Position numbers and translations under genes: made by a program. Positions 50,166 through 59,320 of a stretch of DNA of 64,000 nucleotides are shown here, in pieces. Source of the stretch: Vibrio toranzoniae (GTDB lineage: Bacteria; Pseudomonadota; Gammaproteobacteria; Enterobacterales; Vibrionaceae); the NCBI RefSeq assembly GCF_024347655.1, contig NZ_AP025514.1, positions 1,054,001 through 1,118,000 of the forward strand, in the 5' to 3' direction. Each line of letters opens with the position of its first letter. Position 1 is the stretch's first letter. Below the pieces are notes generated by a model. It ran no database searches, was not told where the DNA came from, and saw only the letters and a program-made list of their open reading frames with translations.

Positions 50166-52796
50166 ATGGGTAAATCGCTCGTTATAGTGGAGTCGCCAGC
50201 CAAGGCTAAAACTATTAATAAATACCTTGGCAAAGACTTTGTCGTAAAGTCGAGTGTAGGTCACGTACGTGATTTACCAACGGCAGGTCAAAGTACTGGT
50301 AAAAAGGCTGCTGCAGTTTCAACAAAAGGTATGAGCCCAGAAGAGAAAGCTCGTATCAAAAAAGAAAAAGATCGCAAAGCACTCATTAAAAAAATGGGCA
50401 TCAACCCTTACAAAGAGTGGGAAGCGAATTACCAAATCTTACCTGGCAAAGAAAAAGTTGTTGCTGAATTACAAAAACTGGCTGAGAACGCAGACCACGT
50501 TTATCTCGCAACCGATTTGGACCGCGAAGGAGAAGCTATCGCATGGCACCTTCGTGAGATCATCGGTGGCGATGAAACGCGATACAAGCGAGTGGTCTTT
50601 AACGAAATCACCAAGAATGCTATTCAACAAGCTTTCGAAACTCCAGGTGAGCTAAACATTGATGGCGTAAACGCACAACAAGCACGACGTTTTATGGACC
50701 GTGTTGTTGGCTTTATGGTGTCACCTCTGCTTTGGAAGAAAGTAGCTCGAGGCCTGTCCGCTGGTCGTGTTCAATCGGTAGCCGTTAAGCTGTTGGTTGA
50801 GCGTGAGCGTGAGATTAACGCTTTCATCCCTGAAGAGTTTTGGGATGTACATGCTGACACTAAAACAACAGATAAAACAGATTTCAGGCTACAAGTTGCG
50901 CAGAAAGATGGTGTTGCGTTTAAACCTGAAAACGAAGCGCAAACTCAAGCTGCAGTTAGTGTTTTAGAAAAAGCGCAATACGAAGTATGTAAGCGTGAAG
51001 ACCGCCCTACGAAGAGTAAGCCGTCTGCACCTTACATCACGTCAACGCTGCAACAGGCGGCGAGTACGCGTCTTGGTTACGGCGTAAAGAAAACCATGAT
51101 GCTGGCTCAACGCTTGTATGAAGCGGGTTACATCACTTATATGCGTACTGACTCAACCAACTTGAGTTCAGAAGCGGTAGAAGCCGCTCGTGAATACATT
51201 GGTTCTGAGTACGGCGCGAAATACCTTCCACCTAAAGCACTTGTATACGGCAGCAAAGAGGGCGCTCAAGAAGCCCACGAAGCGATTCGTCCTTCAAGTG
51301 TAGATGTTAAGTCGGAAGACCTAAACGGCGTAGACGCAGACGCACACAAGCTTTACTCGCTGATTTGGAATCAATTCGTAGCATGTCAAATGACACCAGC
51401 TCAATACGATTCAACGACAGTAAGCGTTAAAGCAGATGAGTACACGTTAAAAGCGAAAGGTCGTATCCTTAAATTTGATGGTTGGACACGCGTTCAACGC
51501 CCAATGGGTAAAAACGAAGACACGATTCTTCCAGCAGTGCAGATTGGCGATAAGCTCGATCTCATTGCGTTAGACCCTAAACAGCACTTCACTAAGCCAC
51601 CGGCACGTTTCACTGAAGCGGCACTTGTTAAAGAGCTTGAGAAGCGTGGTATTGGTCGTCCTTCAACTTATGCATCGATCATCTCGACGATTCAAGATCG
51701 TGGTTACGTGAAAGTTGAACAACGCCGTTTCTATGCAGAGAAGATGGGTGAGATTGTTACTGACCGTCTAGACGGCAGCTTCAATGACCTAATGAACTAC
51801 GATTTCACTGCTCGTATGGAGCAGAAGTTAGACCAGATCGCAGAAGGGGAAGCAAGCTGGAAAGGCGTGCTAGATAACTTCTTCGAAGACTTTACTGGCG
51901 ATTTGGAAAAAGCGGATTTAGACGAAGACGCTGGTGGCATGAAGCCAAACCATATCGTGGAAACCGATATTGAGTGTCCGACTTGTAGCCGTAAAATGGG
52001 TATTCGTACCGCTTCGACAGGTGTATTTCTTGGCTGTTCTGGTTATGCGCTTCCACCAAAAGAGCGTTGTAAGACGACAATAAACCTTGGTGATGAAGAA
52101 GGCATTGTTAACGTTCTTGAAGAGGACGTTGAAACCGCAGCACTTCGAGCCAAAAAACGTTGTCCTATCTGTGAAACAGCAATGGATGCTTATCTGATTG
52201 ATGATAAGCGTAAGATGCACGTGTGTGGTAACAACCCTAACTGTGAAGGTTATGTGGTTGAGTACGGCGAATTTAAAGTGAAAGGCTACGATGGCCCGCT
52301 TGTTGAATGTGATAAGTGTGGTTCTGACATGGTTTTGAAAAACGGTCGTTTCGGAAAATACATGGACTGTACTAGTGAAGATTGTAAGAACACTCGTAAG
52401 ATTTTGAAGAATGGTGAAGTTGCGCCACCTAAAGAAGATCCCGTGCACTTCCCTGAGCTTCCATGTGAAAATTCAGACGCGTACTTTGTGCTTCGTGATG
52501 GTGCTTCTGGCTTGTTTATGGCGGCGAGTAACTTCCCTAAATCGCGTGAAACACGTGCGCCATTAGTAGAAGAGCTGGTTCGTTTTAAAGACCGAATTTC
52601 ACCTAAATTCAAATACCTAACATCAGCACCAGTTGCTGACCCTGATGGTAAGCCGACAGTGGTTCGTTTTAGTCGTAAGACTAAAGAAAACTACGTGCGT
52701 ACTGAAGTCGATGGAAAACCATCCGGTTGGACTGCGTTGTACATCGACGGTAAATGGGAAGTTACGGATAAGCGTAAAAAGCCCAAAGAAAAGTGA
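50166..52796 (+). CDS. topA: DNA topoisomerase I
   Basis: 876 aa type IA topoisomerase that relaxes negative supercoils. TOPRIM domain at the start ([22 protein letters not shown]), active-site Tyr325 in [19 protein letters not shown] acidic [13 protein letters not shown]. Three C-terminal zinc ribbons: [29 protein letters not shown] and [16 protein letters not shown]. The start MGK is taken for agreement with E. coli; eight upstream codons are in frame but not conserved. A terminator follows. Confidence 0.97.
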   Translation: MGKSLVIVESPAKAKTINKYLGKDFVVKSSVGHVRDLPTAGQSTGKKAAAVSTKGMSPEEKARIKKEKDRKALIKKMGINPYKEWEANYQILPGKEKVVAELQKLAENADHVYLATDLDREGEAIAWHLREIIGGDETRYKRVVFNEITKNAIQQAFETPGELNIDGVNAQQARRFMDRVVGFMVSPLLWKKVARGLSAGRVQSVAVKLLVEREREINAFIPEEFWDVHADTKTTDKTDFRLQVAQKDGVAFKPENEAQTQAAVSVLEKAQYEVCKREDRPTKSKPSAPYITSTLQQAASTRLGYGVKKTMMLAQRLYEAGYITYMRTDSTNLSSEAVEAAREYIGSEYGAKYLPPKALVYGSKEGAQEAHEAIRPSSVDVKSEDLNGVDADAHKLYSLIWNQFVACQMTPAQYDSTTVSVKADEYTLKAKGRILKFDGWTRVQRPMGKNEDTILPAVQIGDKLDLIALDPKQHFTKPPARFTEAALVKELEKRGIGRPSTYASIISTIQDRGYVKVEQRRFYAEKMGEIVTDRLDGSFNDLMNYDFTARMEQKLDQIAEGEASWKGVLDNFFEDFTGDLEKADLDEDAGGMKPNHIVETDIECPTCSRKMGIRTASTGVFLGCSGYALPPKERCKTTINLGDEEGIVNVLEEDVETAALRAKKRCPICETAMDAYLIDDKRKMHVCGNNPNCEGYVVEYGEFKVKGYDGPLVECDKCGSDMVLKNGRFGKYMDCTSEDCKNTRKILKNGEVAPPKEDPVHFPELPCENSDAYFVLRDGASGLFMAASNFPKSRETRAPLVEELVRFKDRISPKFKYLTSAPVADPDGKPTVVRFSRKTKENYVRTEVDGKPSGWTALYIDGKWEVTDKRKKPKEK

Positions 52797-52813
52797 TTGA
52801 ACGTTATTGATTG

Positions 52814-52843
52814 AAAAAGCAGCCATTCGGCTGCTTTTTTTTT
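52814..52843 (+). terminator. Terminator after topA
   Basis: AAAAAGCAGCC-ATTC-GGCTGCTTTTT, an 11-bp stem and nine T. Confidence 0.93.
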
Positions 52844-53331
52844 GATCTAAATATGACTAATTATGCAAATGGTAGACTCCTGTTAGTTCTGAAGTTTTAT
52901 TAAATGACCACAGGAAAATGAAGGAAATGATTAATCGTATCTTTTTATGTGGTTTTAACAGTATTGTAACTCAATTAAAATACTGTAACTCTCAAGTTTG
53001 GGGTTAGTTGTATACCTAATGTGTGGTGAGTGTTAATGTAATGTATCTCTGAGAGGGGGTAGTGTGAGCTGCTTTAAGTCTTAGAAAAAGCAATCGGTTA
53101 CATAGCGCAGAATGGCGTATTAAAAATTGAAATCGACAGGAAAGTCGATAACGTATATAAAACTAAGTGCAAATAATAATGCACATATAATAACGTTTGG
53201 CTTAGGATATTGTCACTGTATGTGAATAGATATTCGCTAAGTACCCTGAATAAGTGTTAGTGCTCATCCCCCAGAGGAAGATACCTCTACGAGTACTGAC
53301 ATCGACAAGCTATAGATATATGGAGAATAAA
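52844..53331. other. Region upstream of glgC
   Basis: 488 bp, no established gene. It has a CAGTATT/AATACTG inverted repeat (52959-52985, 13-bp spacer) in which each arm is followed by GTAACTC, giving a direct repeat as well. A 30-codon frame near 52919 has a purine-rich leader but no family resemblance. The likely promoter is around 53167-53191. Confidence 0.5.
53167..53191 (+). promoter_or_regulatory. Candidate glgC promoter with a short palindrome
   Basis: A perfect -10 element TATAAT (53186-53191) lies right after the inverted repeat GTGCA-N8-TGCAC (53167-53184). No good -35 is found 17 bp upstream, so an activator may bind the palindrome. It lies 140 bp before the glgC start. Confidence 0.4.
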
Positions 53332-54549
53332 ATGGCTGGTGTATTGGGAATGATTCTTGCTGGTGGCGAAGGCTCGCGCTTGAGACCTTTAACAGAATCT
53401 CGCAGCAAACCCTCGGTTCCGTTCGGTGGTAGCTACCGCTTAATTGATTTCGCTTTAAACAATTTCGTCAATGCAGATCTTATGAAGATCTATGTGTTAA
53501 CACAATTTAAGTCACAATCTTTGTTTCATCATATGAAAAAAGGTTGGAATATCAGTGGTATAACAGATCGTTTTATTGACCCTATTCCAGCGCAAATGCG
53601 TAAAGGAAAGCGTTGGTATGAAGGTACGGCAGATGCTATTTACCAAAATATGGGTTTCATGGAGTTGGAAGAACCAGATCAAGTCTGTATTTTCGGTTCT
53701 GACCACATCTATAAAATGGATATCAAACAGATGCTTGATTTCCATAAAGAAAAGAGAGCGGCTTTAACGGTTTCAGCGTTACGTATGCCACTTGCAGAAG
53801 CTTCTGAGTTTGGTGTTATTGAGGTTGATGCTGACGGTCGTATGATTGGCTTTGAAGAGAAACCTGCAAATCCGAAGTCGATTCCGGGCGATCCAGAATC
53901 AGCGCTCGTTTCAATGGGCAACTACGTATTTGAAGCGAAAGAACTTTTTGCTGAACTAACGGAAGATGCTGATAGAGAAGGTTCGACACACGATTTCGGC
54001 AAAGACATTATTCCAAACATGTTCCCACGTGGTGACGTGTTTGTTTATGATTTCAGCACCAACCGTATTACTGGTGAGAAAGAAGAAGTTTACTGGCGCG
54101 ATGTAGGTACGATTGACGCATACTGGCAAGCGCACATGGACCTTCTCAAGAAAGATGCGCCATTCTCACTATACAACCGCAAATGGCCTCTACACACTTA
54201 TTACCCACCACTACCACCAGCTACGTTTACTGATTCGGCAAATGGTCGAATTCAGATCATTGATAGCCTTGTGTGTAGCGGTAGTTATGTACGTGGTTCG
54301 CGTATTGAAAAGAGTGTATTGGGATTCCGTAGCAATATCGCATCAGCGTGTGATATTAGCGAAAGTATCTTACTCGGTGATGTAAAAGTGGGTGAGGGTT
54401 GTATCCTGCGCCGCGTTATCATTGATAAAGATGCAGACATCGCACCGGGTACACAGATTGGTGTAAATTTGACAGAAGACAAAAAGCATTACCACGTATC
54501 TGATGATGGTGTCGTAGTTATTGAAAAAGGAGCACGAGTTGGTTACTAA
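53332..54549 (+). CDS. glgC: Glucose-1-phosphate adenylyltransferase (ADP-glucose pyrophosphorylase)
   Basis: 405 aa. It makes ADP-glucose, the donor for glycogen synthesis. The nucleotidyltransferase motif is LAGGEGSRLRPLTESRSKPSVPFGG; EEKPANPKSIPG, WRDVGTIDAYWQAH and the C-terminal beta-helix repeats are present. GGAG 6 nt upstream supports ATG 53332 (MAGVLGM). An in-frame extension of 26 codons upstream has no such support. It overlaps glgA by 11 nt. Confidence 0.95.
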   Translation: MAGVLGMILAGGEGSRLRPLTESRSKPSVPFGGSYRLIDFALNNFVNADLMKIYVLTQFKSQSLFHHMKKGWNISGITDRFIDPIPAQMRKGKRWYEGTADAIYQNMGFMELEEPDQVCIFGSDHIYKMDIKQMLDFHKEKRAALTVSALRMPLAEASEFGVIEVDADGRMIGFEEKPANPKSIPGDPESALVSMGNYVFEAKELFAELTEDADREGSTHDFGKDIIPNMFPRGDVFVYDFSTNRITGEKEEVYWRDVGTIDAYWQAHMDLLKKDAPFSLYNRKWPLHTYYPPLPPATFTDSANGRIQIIDSLVCSGSYVRGSRIEKSVLGFRSNIASACDISESILLGDVKVGEGCILRRVIIDKDADIAPGTQIGVNLTEDKKHYHVSDDGVVVIEKGARVGY

Positions 54550-55993
54550 GACTCTCTCGGTACTTTTTGTAGCGTCTGAAGTTGAAGGCTTGATTAAAAG
54601 TGGTGGCTTGGCTGATGTAGCCAAGGCACTGCCGAAGGCTTTGCAAGCTCTCGACCAGGACGTTCGAGTGACTATTCCCGCATATAGAAATATTCCAAAC
54701 ATTGACTCAGCAGACGTTATTTTATCGACTGAACTCGATCATTGGCCTCATACTGCTTATCAGGTTAAGAAACTGACCGTAGAAGGCGTTCAAGTTTTAG
54801 GCATCGAATGTGCCCAGTATTTCGACCGCCCAGAAATGTATGCAGAGAACAACCAAGCTTACGCTGACAATGGAGAACGTTTTTCGTTTTTTAGCGCTGC
54901 GTGTTTGGATATGTTGCCAAAGCTTGGTTTCCAACCTGATATCGTCCATGTAAACGACTGGCATACGGGCTTTGTTCCTTTCTTGCTTAAGTTTCGTTAT
55001 CACCAGCACGAATTTTTCGAAAACACTCGCAGTGTTATATCAATTCACAACGCGGTGTTCAAAGGCGTTTTTTCTTACGAAGAGTTGCAATGCCTGCCTG
55101 AAATGCACAGCTATAGCGTACCTGAAGCTGCAGTAAGTGATACTCACGTTACCATGCTAAAAGCGGGTGTTTTGTGTGCAGACAAAGTGAATGCAGTAAG
55201 CCCAACCTATGCAGAAGAGCTCAAAACTGAGCTTGGCAGTCATGGTATGGCAGCAGAGTTCCAACACAGAGCTTCGGACTTGTTCGGTATTTTGAATGGC
55301 TGTGATTATGGTGCTTGGAATCCTGAAACGGATGATTTTTTGCCTCGCAAATACAAAGCGACCAAGCACAGCATGGTTCGTGGTAAATCGGCGTGTAAGC
55401 AAAAATTGCAACAAAATGTTGGTTTGCCAGCTATCGACTGCGCTGTGTATGGCATGGTTTGTCGTCTGACCCATCAAAAAGGCGTGCATTATTTATTGCC
55501 CATCATCGAGCAGTTTTTGAAGAACGAGCTTCAGATCGTGATTGTAGGAACAGGCGATCCAGTGTTGGCGAGTCAGTTGAAAGAGCTATCCGCACTTCAC
55601 TCAGATAAGTTCTCGTTCGTAGAAGCGTACAATAATGAACTTGCGCACTTAGTTGAAGCGGGCTCTGATTTCTTCTTGATGCCTTCCGAATTCGAGCCTT
55701 GTGGTTTAAACCAGATTTACAGCATGGCTTACGGGACTTTACCGATAGTCCGTTCTGTGGGTGGTTTAAAAGACAGCGTGAATGATTACGACCAAGCCCC
55801 TGAGTTAGCTACAGGGTTTGCTTTTGAGGAGCCAACACCGCAGGCGTTACTGGCAGTCTTACATCGTTCATTGCTGCTTTATGCGCAAAATCCATCTGAA
55901 ATTAAGCGCGTTCAGCTTTATGCGATGCAACAAGATTTTAATTGGGAAGTGGCGGCTAAAGAATATCTTGCCATGTACCATTCGGCATTTTAA
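54539..55993 (+). CDS. glgA: Glycogen synthase
   Basis: 484 aa GT5-family alpha-1,4-glucosyltransferase using ADP-glucose. The N-terminal binding motif is KSGGLADVAKALPKAL (commonly KTGGL), VNDWHTGFVP follows, and the C-terminal domain has SEFEPCGLNQIYSMAYGTLPIVRSVGGL. The start is a rare TTG at 54539, with AGGAG 6 nt upstream, within the end of glgC; no ATG or GTG is better placed. So glgC and glgA are translationally coupled. A terminator follows. Confidence 0.93.
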   Translation: MVTKTLSVLFVASEVEGLIKSGGLADVAKALPKALQALDQDVRVTIPAYRNIPNIDSADVILSTELDHWPHTAYQVKKLTVEGVQVLGIECAQYFDRPEMYAENNQAYADNGERFSFFSAACLDMLPKLGFQPDIVHVNDWHTGFVPFLLKFRYHQHEFFENTRSVISIHNAVFKGVFSYEELQCLPEMHSYSVPEAAVSDTHVTMLKAGVLCADKVNAVSPTYAEELKTELGSHGMAAEFQHRASDLFGILNGCDYGAWNPETDDFLPRKYKATKHSMVRGKSACKQKLQQNVGLPAIDCAVYGMVCRLTHQKGVHYLLPIIEQFLKNELQIVIVGTGDPVLASQLKELSALHSDKFSFVEAYNNELAHLVEAGSDFFLMPSEFEPCGLNQIYSMAYGTLPIVRSVGGLKDSVNDYDQAPELATGFAFEEPTPQALLAVLHRSLLLYAQNPSEIKRVQLYAMQQDFNWEVAAKEYLAMYHSAF

Positions 55994-56048
55994 CTTTTTG
56001 ATTCAGCTTTAAAATTAGCTGGCGGACAACAACAGTTCTTAATAAAAG

Positions 56049-56077
56049 AAGGCGCTCTGGTGGTAGAGTGCCTTTTT
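56049..56077 (+). terminator. Terminator after glgA
   Basis: AAGGCGCTCT-GGTGGT-AGAGTGCCTT, a 10-bp stem with one wobble and TTTTTG at its end. Confidence 0.88.
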
Positions 56078-56277
56078 GTTTTCTGATCAGATCACATCAC
56101 GTTTACGAAGACCAAGCTTGCAAACTCATTTTAGTCAGGTAGAAAAGGTGGGGTAGGTATTCACATGACTAATGATAGGTTTGACACTATTATCACTTAA
56201 AGTTCTTGATAGCGTGATATCCTAGTCATCGCCTCGTGAAGAGGCATAGCTCCATTCCAATAATTAAAGCGATAGGT

Positions 56278-57075
56278 ATGTCTGAGAGTTTACTATTTCA
56301 TAAAACATTTACTCACCCTACGAGCGATGAGTGGGTTGTATTTGTGCATGGCGCTGGAGGCAGCTCCTCCATTTGGTTCAAGCAGATCAAAGCGTATAAA
56401 CAGCATTTCAACTTGCTGCTCATTGACTTGAGAGGGCATGGTAAATCAGACAATATACTTAAAGGGCTGATTTCGAATCGTTATACCTTCAAATCAGTGA
56501 CGCTTGATATTCTCAAAGTGTTAGACCATCTTAAAATCCGTTCTGCACATTTTGTTGGCATGTCTTTAGGCACGATCATAGTACGTAACGTTGCGGAGTT
56601 AGCTGCAGGGCGTGTGCGTTCAATGGTATTAGGTGGCGCTGTCACTAAGCTAAACACGCGTTCTCAAGTTTTAATCAAATTAGGTAACTTAAGTAAACAC
56701 ATTATTCCTTATATGTGGTTATACAGTCTTTTTGCGTATGTAGTAATGCCACAAAAAAGCCAAAAAGAGTCCCGTCATCTGTTTATCCGAGAAGCAAAGA
56801 AACTGTGCCAAAAAGAGTTTAAACGTTGGTTCATCTTAACCGCAGATGTTAATCCCCTAATGAAGTATTTCAAAGATAGAGAGTTACCCATTCCTACTCT
56901 CTATTTAATGGGAGAGCGTGATTACATGTTCATTAAGCCAGTAAAGGAAATGGTGCAAGCACATGAGTCGAGTGAACTGGTTGAAATAGCTAACTGCGGT
57001 CACGTATGCAATGTAGAAAACCCTGAAGCATTCAATCAACATTCTATCGAGTTTATCCAAAAGCAAATTCAATAA
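56278..57075 (+). CDS. Alpha/beta hydrolase
   Basis: 265 aa. The nucleophile elbow is VGMSLG, oxyanion/HG motif VFVHGAGGSS, acid residue in LMGERDYMF and the His in NCGHVCNVENPEAF. It may hydrolyse an ester or peroxide; the substrate is unknown. ATG 56278 (MSESLLFHK) is preferred by similarity to shorter family members; a GTG at 56236 would add 14 basic residues. Neither start has a strong ribosome-binding site, so this is uncertain. It sits alone on the plus strand. Confidence 0.82.
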   Translation: MSESLLFHKTFTHPTSDEWVVFVHGAGGSSSIWFKQIKAYKQHFNLLLIDLRGHGKSDNILKGLISNRYTFKSVTLDILKVLDHLKIRSAHFVGMSLGTIIVRNVAELAAGRVRSMVLGGAVTKLNTRSQVLIKLGNLSKHIIPYMWLYSLFAYVVMPQKSQKESRHLFIREAKKLCQKEFKRWFILTADVNPLMKYFKDRELPIPTLYLMGERDYMFIKPVKEMVQAHESSELVEIANCGHVCNVENPEAFNQHSIEFIQKQIQ

Positions 57076-57121
57076 TTCTCTAGGTTTATTCTCAGGGTAG
57101 ATGATTAGATAGAATTGAAAT

Positions 57122-57154
57122 AAAAACGGGAAGCTAGATTAGCTTCCCGTTTTT
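57122..57154. terminator. Strong bidirectional terminator
   Basis: AAAAACGGGAAGCTA-GAT-TAGCTTCCCGTTTTT, a 15-bp perfect stem between the convergent hydrolase and DUF2007 genes. Confidence 0.95.
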
Positions 57155-57201
57155 ATTTTGAGGAGGTATCAAACCGAGCCTCTTGTCACAGTCTTGGCGT
57201 A

Positions 57202-57519
57202 TTACTCAGGTGAGGCTGCGCCACACTGCCAACAAGAGCCAAATTGTGCTTCGTTGACTTCGTGACACTCACTACATCGCCACTCTTCATAGATGATCGA
57301 ATCTTGCTGCTTTTGGTAATCATTTACAATAGTGAGAGCTTTGTTGGCCAGTTCTGGTTCATACAGCCAAACGTACGGGTCAGTATCTTCTGTAAATGGG
57401 AGTTCCCCTTTTAAACCAAACAACCCCTCACCACGGACCTCACATGCAATATTCTCACTTTCTAGCAATCCACATATGATGTGGGCTTCTGTCGGATTCG
57501 ATGCAACAAAGATTTTCAT
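57202..57519 (-). CDS. DUF2007 domain protein with C-terminal zinc ribbon
   Basis: 105 aa. The first 70 residues (MKIFVASNPTEAHIICGLLE, then YVWLYEPELANKALTIVN) are a DUF2007, ACT-like fold. The C-terminus has CSECHEVNEAQFGSCWQCG, a CxxC-N11-CxxC zinc ribbon. Function unknown; regulatory or adaptor roles are guesses. It is 11 bp downstream of the TVP38-like gene on the same strand and probably co-transcribed. Confidence 0.85.
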   Translation of the reverse strand: MKIFVASNPTEAHIICGLLESENIACEVRGEGLFGLKGELPFTEDTDPYVWLYEPELANKALTIVNDYQKQQDSIIYEEWRCSECHEVNEAQFGSCWQCGAASPE

Positions 57520-57530
57520 GACATAGAACC

Positions 57531-58211
57531 TTAATCAGTTATCGGTGTTGAGCGAAATTTACCCATTAGCCATTTAGCAAAAATTGGGAACACCCCGAGC
57601 AAAGCAAATGACAACAATACTGAAGGGGAAATGATACCTGAAAGTGAGTCAATCTCCGCAAGTTGAGTTCCGGCGTTCAAGAAAACCGCCGTGCCTGGTA
57701 GCATGCCTATTTGGCTTGTAATGTAGTAACGACTGACCGACATTGGCGTTAGGCCCATCAATAGGTTGATAAGGAAAAATGGGAATACAGGAATCAGACG
57801 CAGGGAAAATAAGTAGAATGCTCCGTCTTTTTCGACCCCCTTGTTAATCGTCGTTAATTTTCCGCCAAACTTAGTTTGGACCCAGTCTCGTAATAAATAG
57901 CGACTACTTAAAAAGGCAAGCGTGGCGCCAATTGCACTTGCGAAAGATACCAGCAGCAAGCTATTCCAGAAACCAAATAGAGCAGCTCCGAGCAGGGTGA
58001 CAACAGCGGCACCAGGAATTGAGAAAGCAGTAATCATTACATACGCAATAAAATAGATAGCGGCAGCTGAAATAAAGTTGCTGTCAATGTAGTCATTTAA
58101 AACAGCTTGTTGGGTCTTAGCATTTTCAAGCGTTAAGTACTGGCCGAAATTGATGCCTAACAAGACAATTGTTACGACCAACACAATACCCAATATCATT
58201 TTCTTACTCAT
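57531..58211 (-). CDS. TVP38/TMEM64 (DedA-like) membrane protein
   Basis: 226 aa with about five or six membrane segments. The VTT/SNARE-associated motif is FSIPGAAVVTLLGAALFGFW; GATLAFLSSRYLLRDWV and RLIPVFPFFLINLLMGLTPMSV are also typical. Relatives take part in lipid flipping and membrane homeostasis; the specific role is unknown. Start ATG 58211 (MSKKMILG) has AGGAA 6-8 nt upstream; the longer frame up to 58304 is not supported. It is upstream of the DUF2007 gene. Confidence 0.88.
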   Translation of the reverse strand: MSKKMILGIVLVVTIVLLGINFGQYLTLENAKTQQAVLNDYIDSNFISAAAIYFIAYVMITAFSIPGAAVVTLLGAALFGFWNSLLLVSFASAIGATLAFLSSRYLLRDWVQTKFGGKLTTINKGVEKDGAFYLFSLRLIPVFPFFLINLLMGLTPMSVSRYYITSQIGMLPGTAVFLNAGTQLAEIDSLSGIISPSVLLSFALLGVFPIFAKWLMGKFRSTPITD

Positions 58212-58289
58212 TGATACTTCCTCTAAATTTTCAATGCATACCGATAGTATAGATAGACAGGCAAAGCATAGATTAACTTTCAGCAGATA

Positions 58290-58316
58290 TAAAAAAAGCC
58301 GCAAGAAATGCGGCTT
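58290..58316 (-). terminator. Terminator after tfoY
   Basis: AAGCCGCA-AGAAA-TGCGGCTT, an 8-bp stem and seven T on the minus strand. Confidence 0.9.
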
Positions 58317-58346
58317 AGTTGTATCGATAGGTTTAAGCTAACAGCG

Positions 58347-58937
58347 TTAGTTAACACGATTTATAAGTTCTTCACGACGTTGCTGTGGAATTACGGACCA
58401 ATGTGTACCATTAATTGCTCCTTCTAACGCCCAAAGTAGTTCAATACTGACAGAGGATGTATGTGATTCTTTAATAGCGTTAAACGCGTTTACAGAGCCA
58501 GATTCATATAAACGTTCTACGGAATCAATACCTGCTTTTTTCAACATACGTTCAGTCGCGAGTCGAAGATTCGGAAGATCTTTGAGTCGGGTCGGCTTAG
58601 CAGAAGACTGTTCAGCTTTTTCTTCTTTAGCAAAACCCAGAGACGTGGTTGCAAGCTGCAAAATTTGCTCTTGGTCTTGCCATAAGCCTTCAGGTAAAGC
58701 GAAATATTTAGTAACGACAGGGAAGCCACGCTTTTTGTAGACGTATGGTTGAAACCCTTGTTGTTCGAATTGCTTTGTTGTGCATTTGTCTGCTCGTATG
58801 TGCAGTTGGTCATTAACAACCAGAGCAAACATTGTGTCATCAGCAAAAAGACCGAATCCACCAAACATTGAGCGTGATTTTATTTTTCCTAGGGGCTCAA
58901 ATAACTTCATTGAGTCCTTTAGTATCGGTTTATCCAT
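58347..58937 (-). CDS. tfoY: TfoY, TfoX/Sxy-family regulator under a cyclic di-GMP riboswitch
   Basis: 196 aa with TfoX N-terminal ([20 protein letters not shown]) and C-terminal ([20 protein letters not shown]) domains. In V. cholerae TfoY (VC1722) turns on motility and type VI secretion, distinct from the competence regulator TfoX. The neighbouring purR and the Vc2-type riboswitch upstream identify it as TfoY. The leader is 213 nt from the riboswitch start. At least one promoter candidate lies between the riboswitch and the gene. Terminator follows. Confidence 0.93.
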   Translation of the reverse strand: MDKPILKDSMKLFEPLGKIKSRSMFGGFGLFADDTMFALVVNDQLHIRADKCTTKQFEQQGFQPYVYKKRGFPVVTKYFALPEGLWQDQEQILQLATTSLGFAKEEKAEQSSAKPTRLKDLPNLRLATERMLKKAGIDSVERLYESGSVNAFNAIKESHTSSVSIELLWALEGAINGTHWSVIPQQRREELINRVN

Positions 58938-58990
58938 GTTATTTATCTCGGTGTATTTGAACTACGCCACCAAATAAGCAGGTCCGAGAG

Positions 58991-59020
58991 ATTAGCAAAA
59001 TGTTGCAATAAAATTGTCAA
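58991..59020 (-). promoter_or_regulatory. Candidate promoter between riboswitch and tfoY
   Basis: A perfect -35 (TTGACA, minus strand, 59020-59015), 18-bp spacer, and GCTAAT (58996-58991, 4/6). Transcripts from here would lack the riboswitch aptamer. V. cholerae tfoY is known to have several promoters, some below the riboswitch. Confidence 0.55.
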
Positions 59021-59062
59021 TAGGCCGTAAATTACTAAATGATTAGTAGTTACTGCATTTTG

Positions 59063-59150
59063 CCATCGGTAACCCCGCTACCATACCAACGAGTGGTTTA
59101 GGCCGGAAGCTTTGCGTCCCACTTTTTCAAGAGGTTTGCCCTGTGCGTGA
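59063..59150 (-). ncRNA. Cyclic di-GMP-I (GEMM-I) riboswitch, Vc2 type
   Basis: From the 5' end on the minus strand: TCACGCACAGGGCAAACC, a GAAA-capped helix, GTGGGACGCAAAGC, CCGGCCTAAACC, and GGTAGCGGGGTTACCGATGG at the 3' side. Every conserved core block of the V. cholerae Vc2 aptamer is present, including the CGCAAAG and GGCCTAAACC joining regions. The GAAA helix has a T-T mismatch where Vc2 has A-U. It precedes tfoY by 125 nt; cyclic di-GMP binding should control its expression. The name rests on sequence recognition, not on a search. Confidence 0.95.
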
Positions 59151-59267
59151 CTGATTGAATAGAATAAAGTTTTTGTTGAATGAGGCTCACACTTGTTATT
59201 TCAAAATGTGATATTGCTTCAATTAATGATCTTTGTGTTGTGCATCTAGGTTCACTTTGGTTGCTGA

Positions 59268-59294
59268 TAAAAAAAGCGCACCTAAAGGTGCGCT
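59268..59294 (-). terminator. Terminator after purR
   Basis: AGCGCACC-TAAA-GGTGCGCT, a perfect 8-bp stem and T run on the minus strand; 27 bp past the purR stop and upstream of the tfoY riboswitch. Confidence 0.92.
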
Positions 59295-59320
59295 TGATGA
59301 AATTAAACTCATTTTATCAA

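Noticed and set aside
51918..52448. 176-codon frame antisense to topA
   Set aside because: Long only because of the codon bias of topA on the other strand; its sequence is low in charged residues and matches no family.
52919..53008. Small 30-codon frame with a purine-rich start, considered as a leader peptide of glgC
   Set aside because: No run of regulatory codons and no attenuator-like hairpin follows it.
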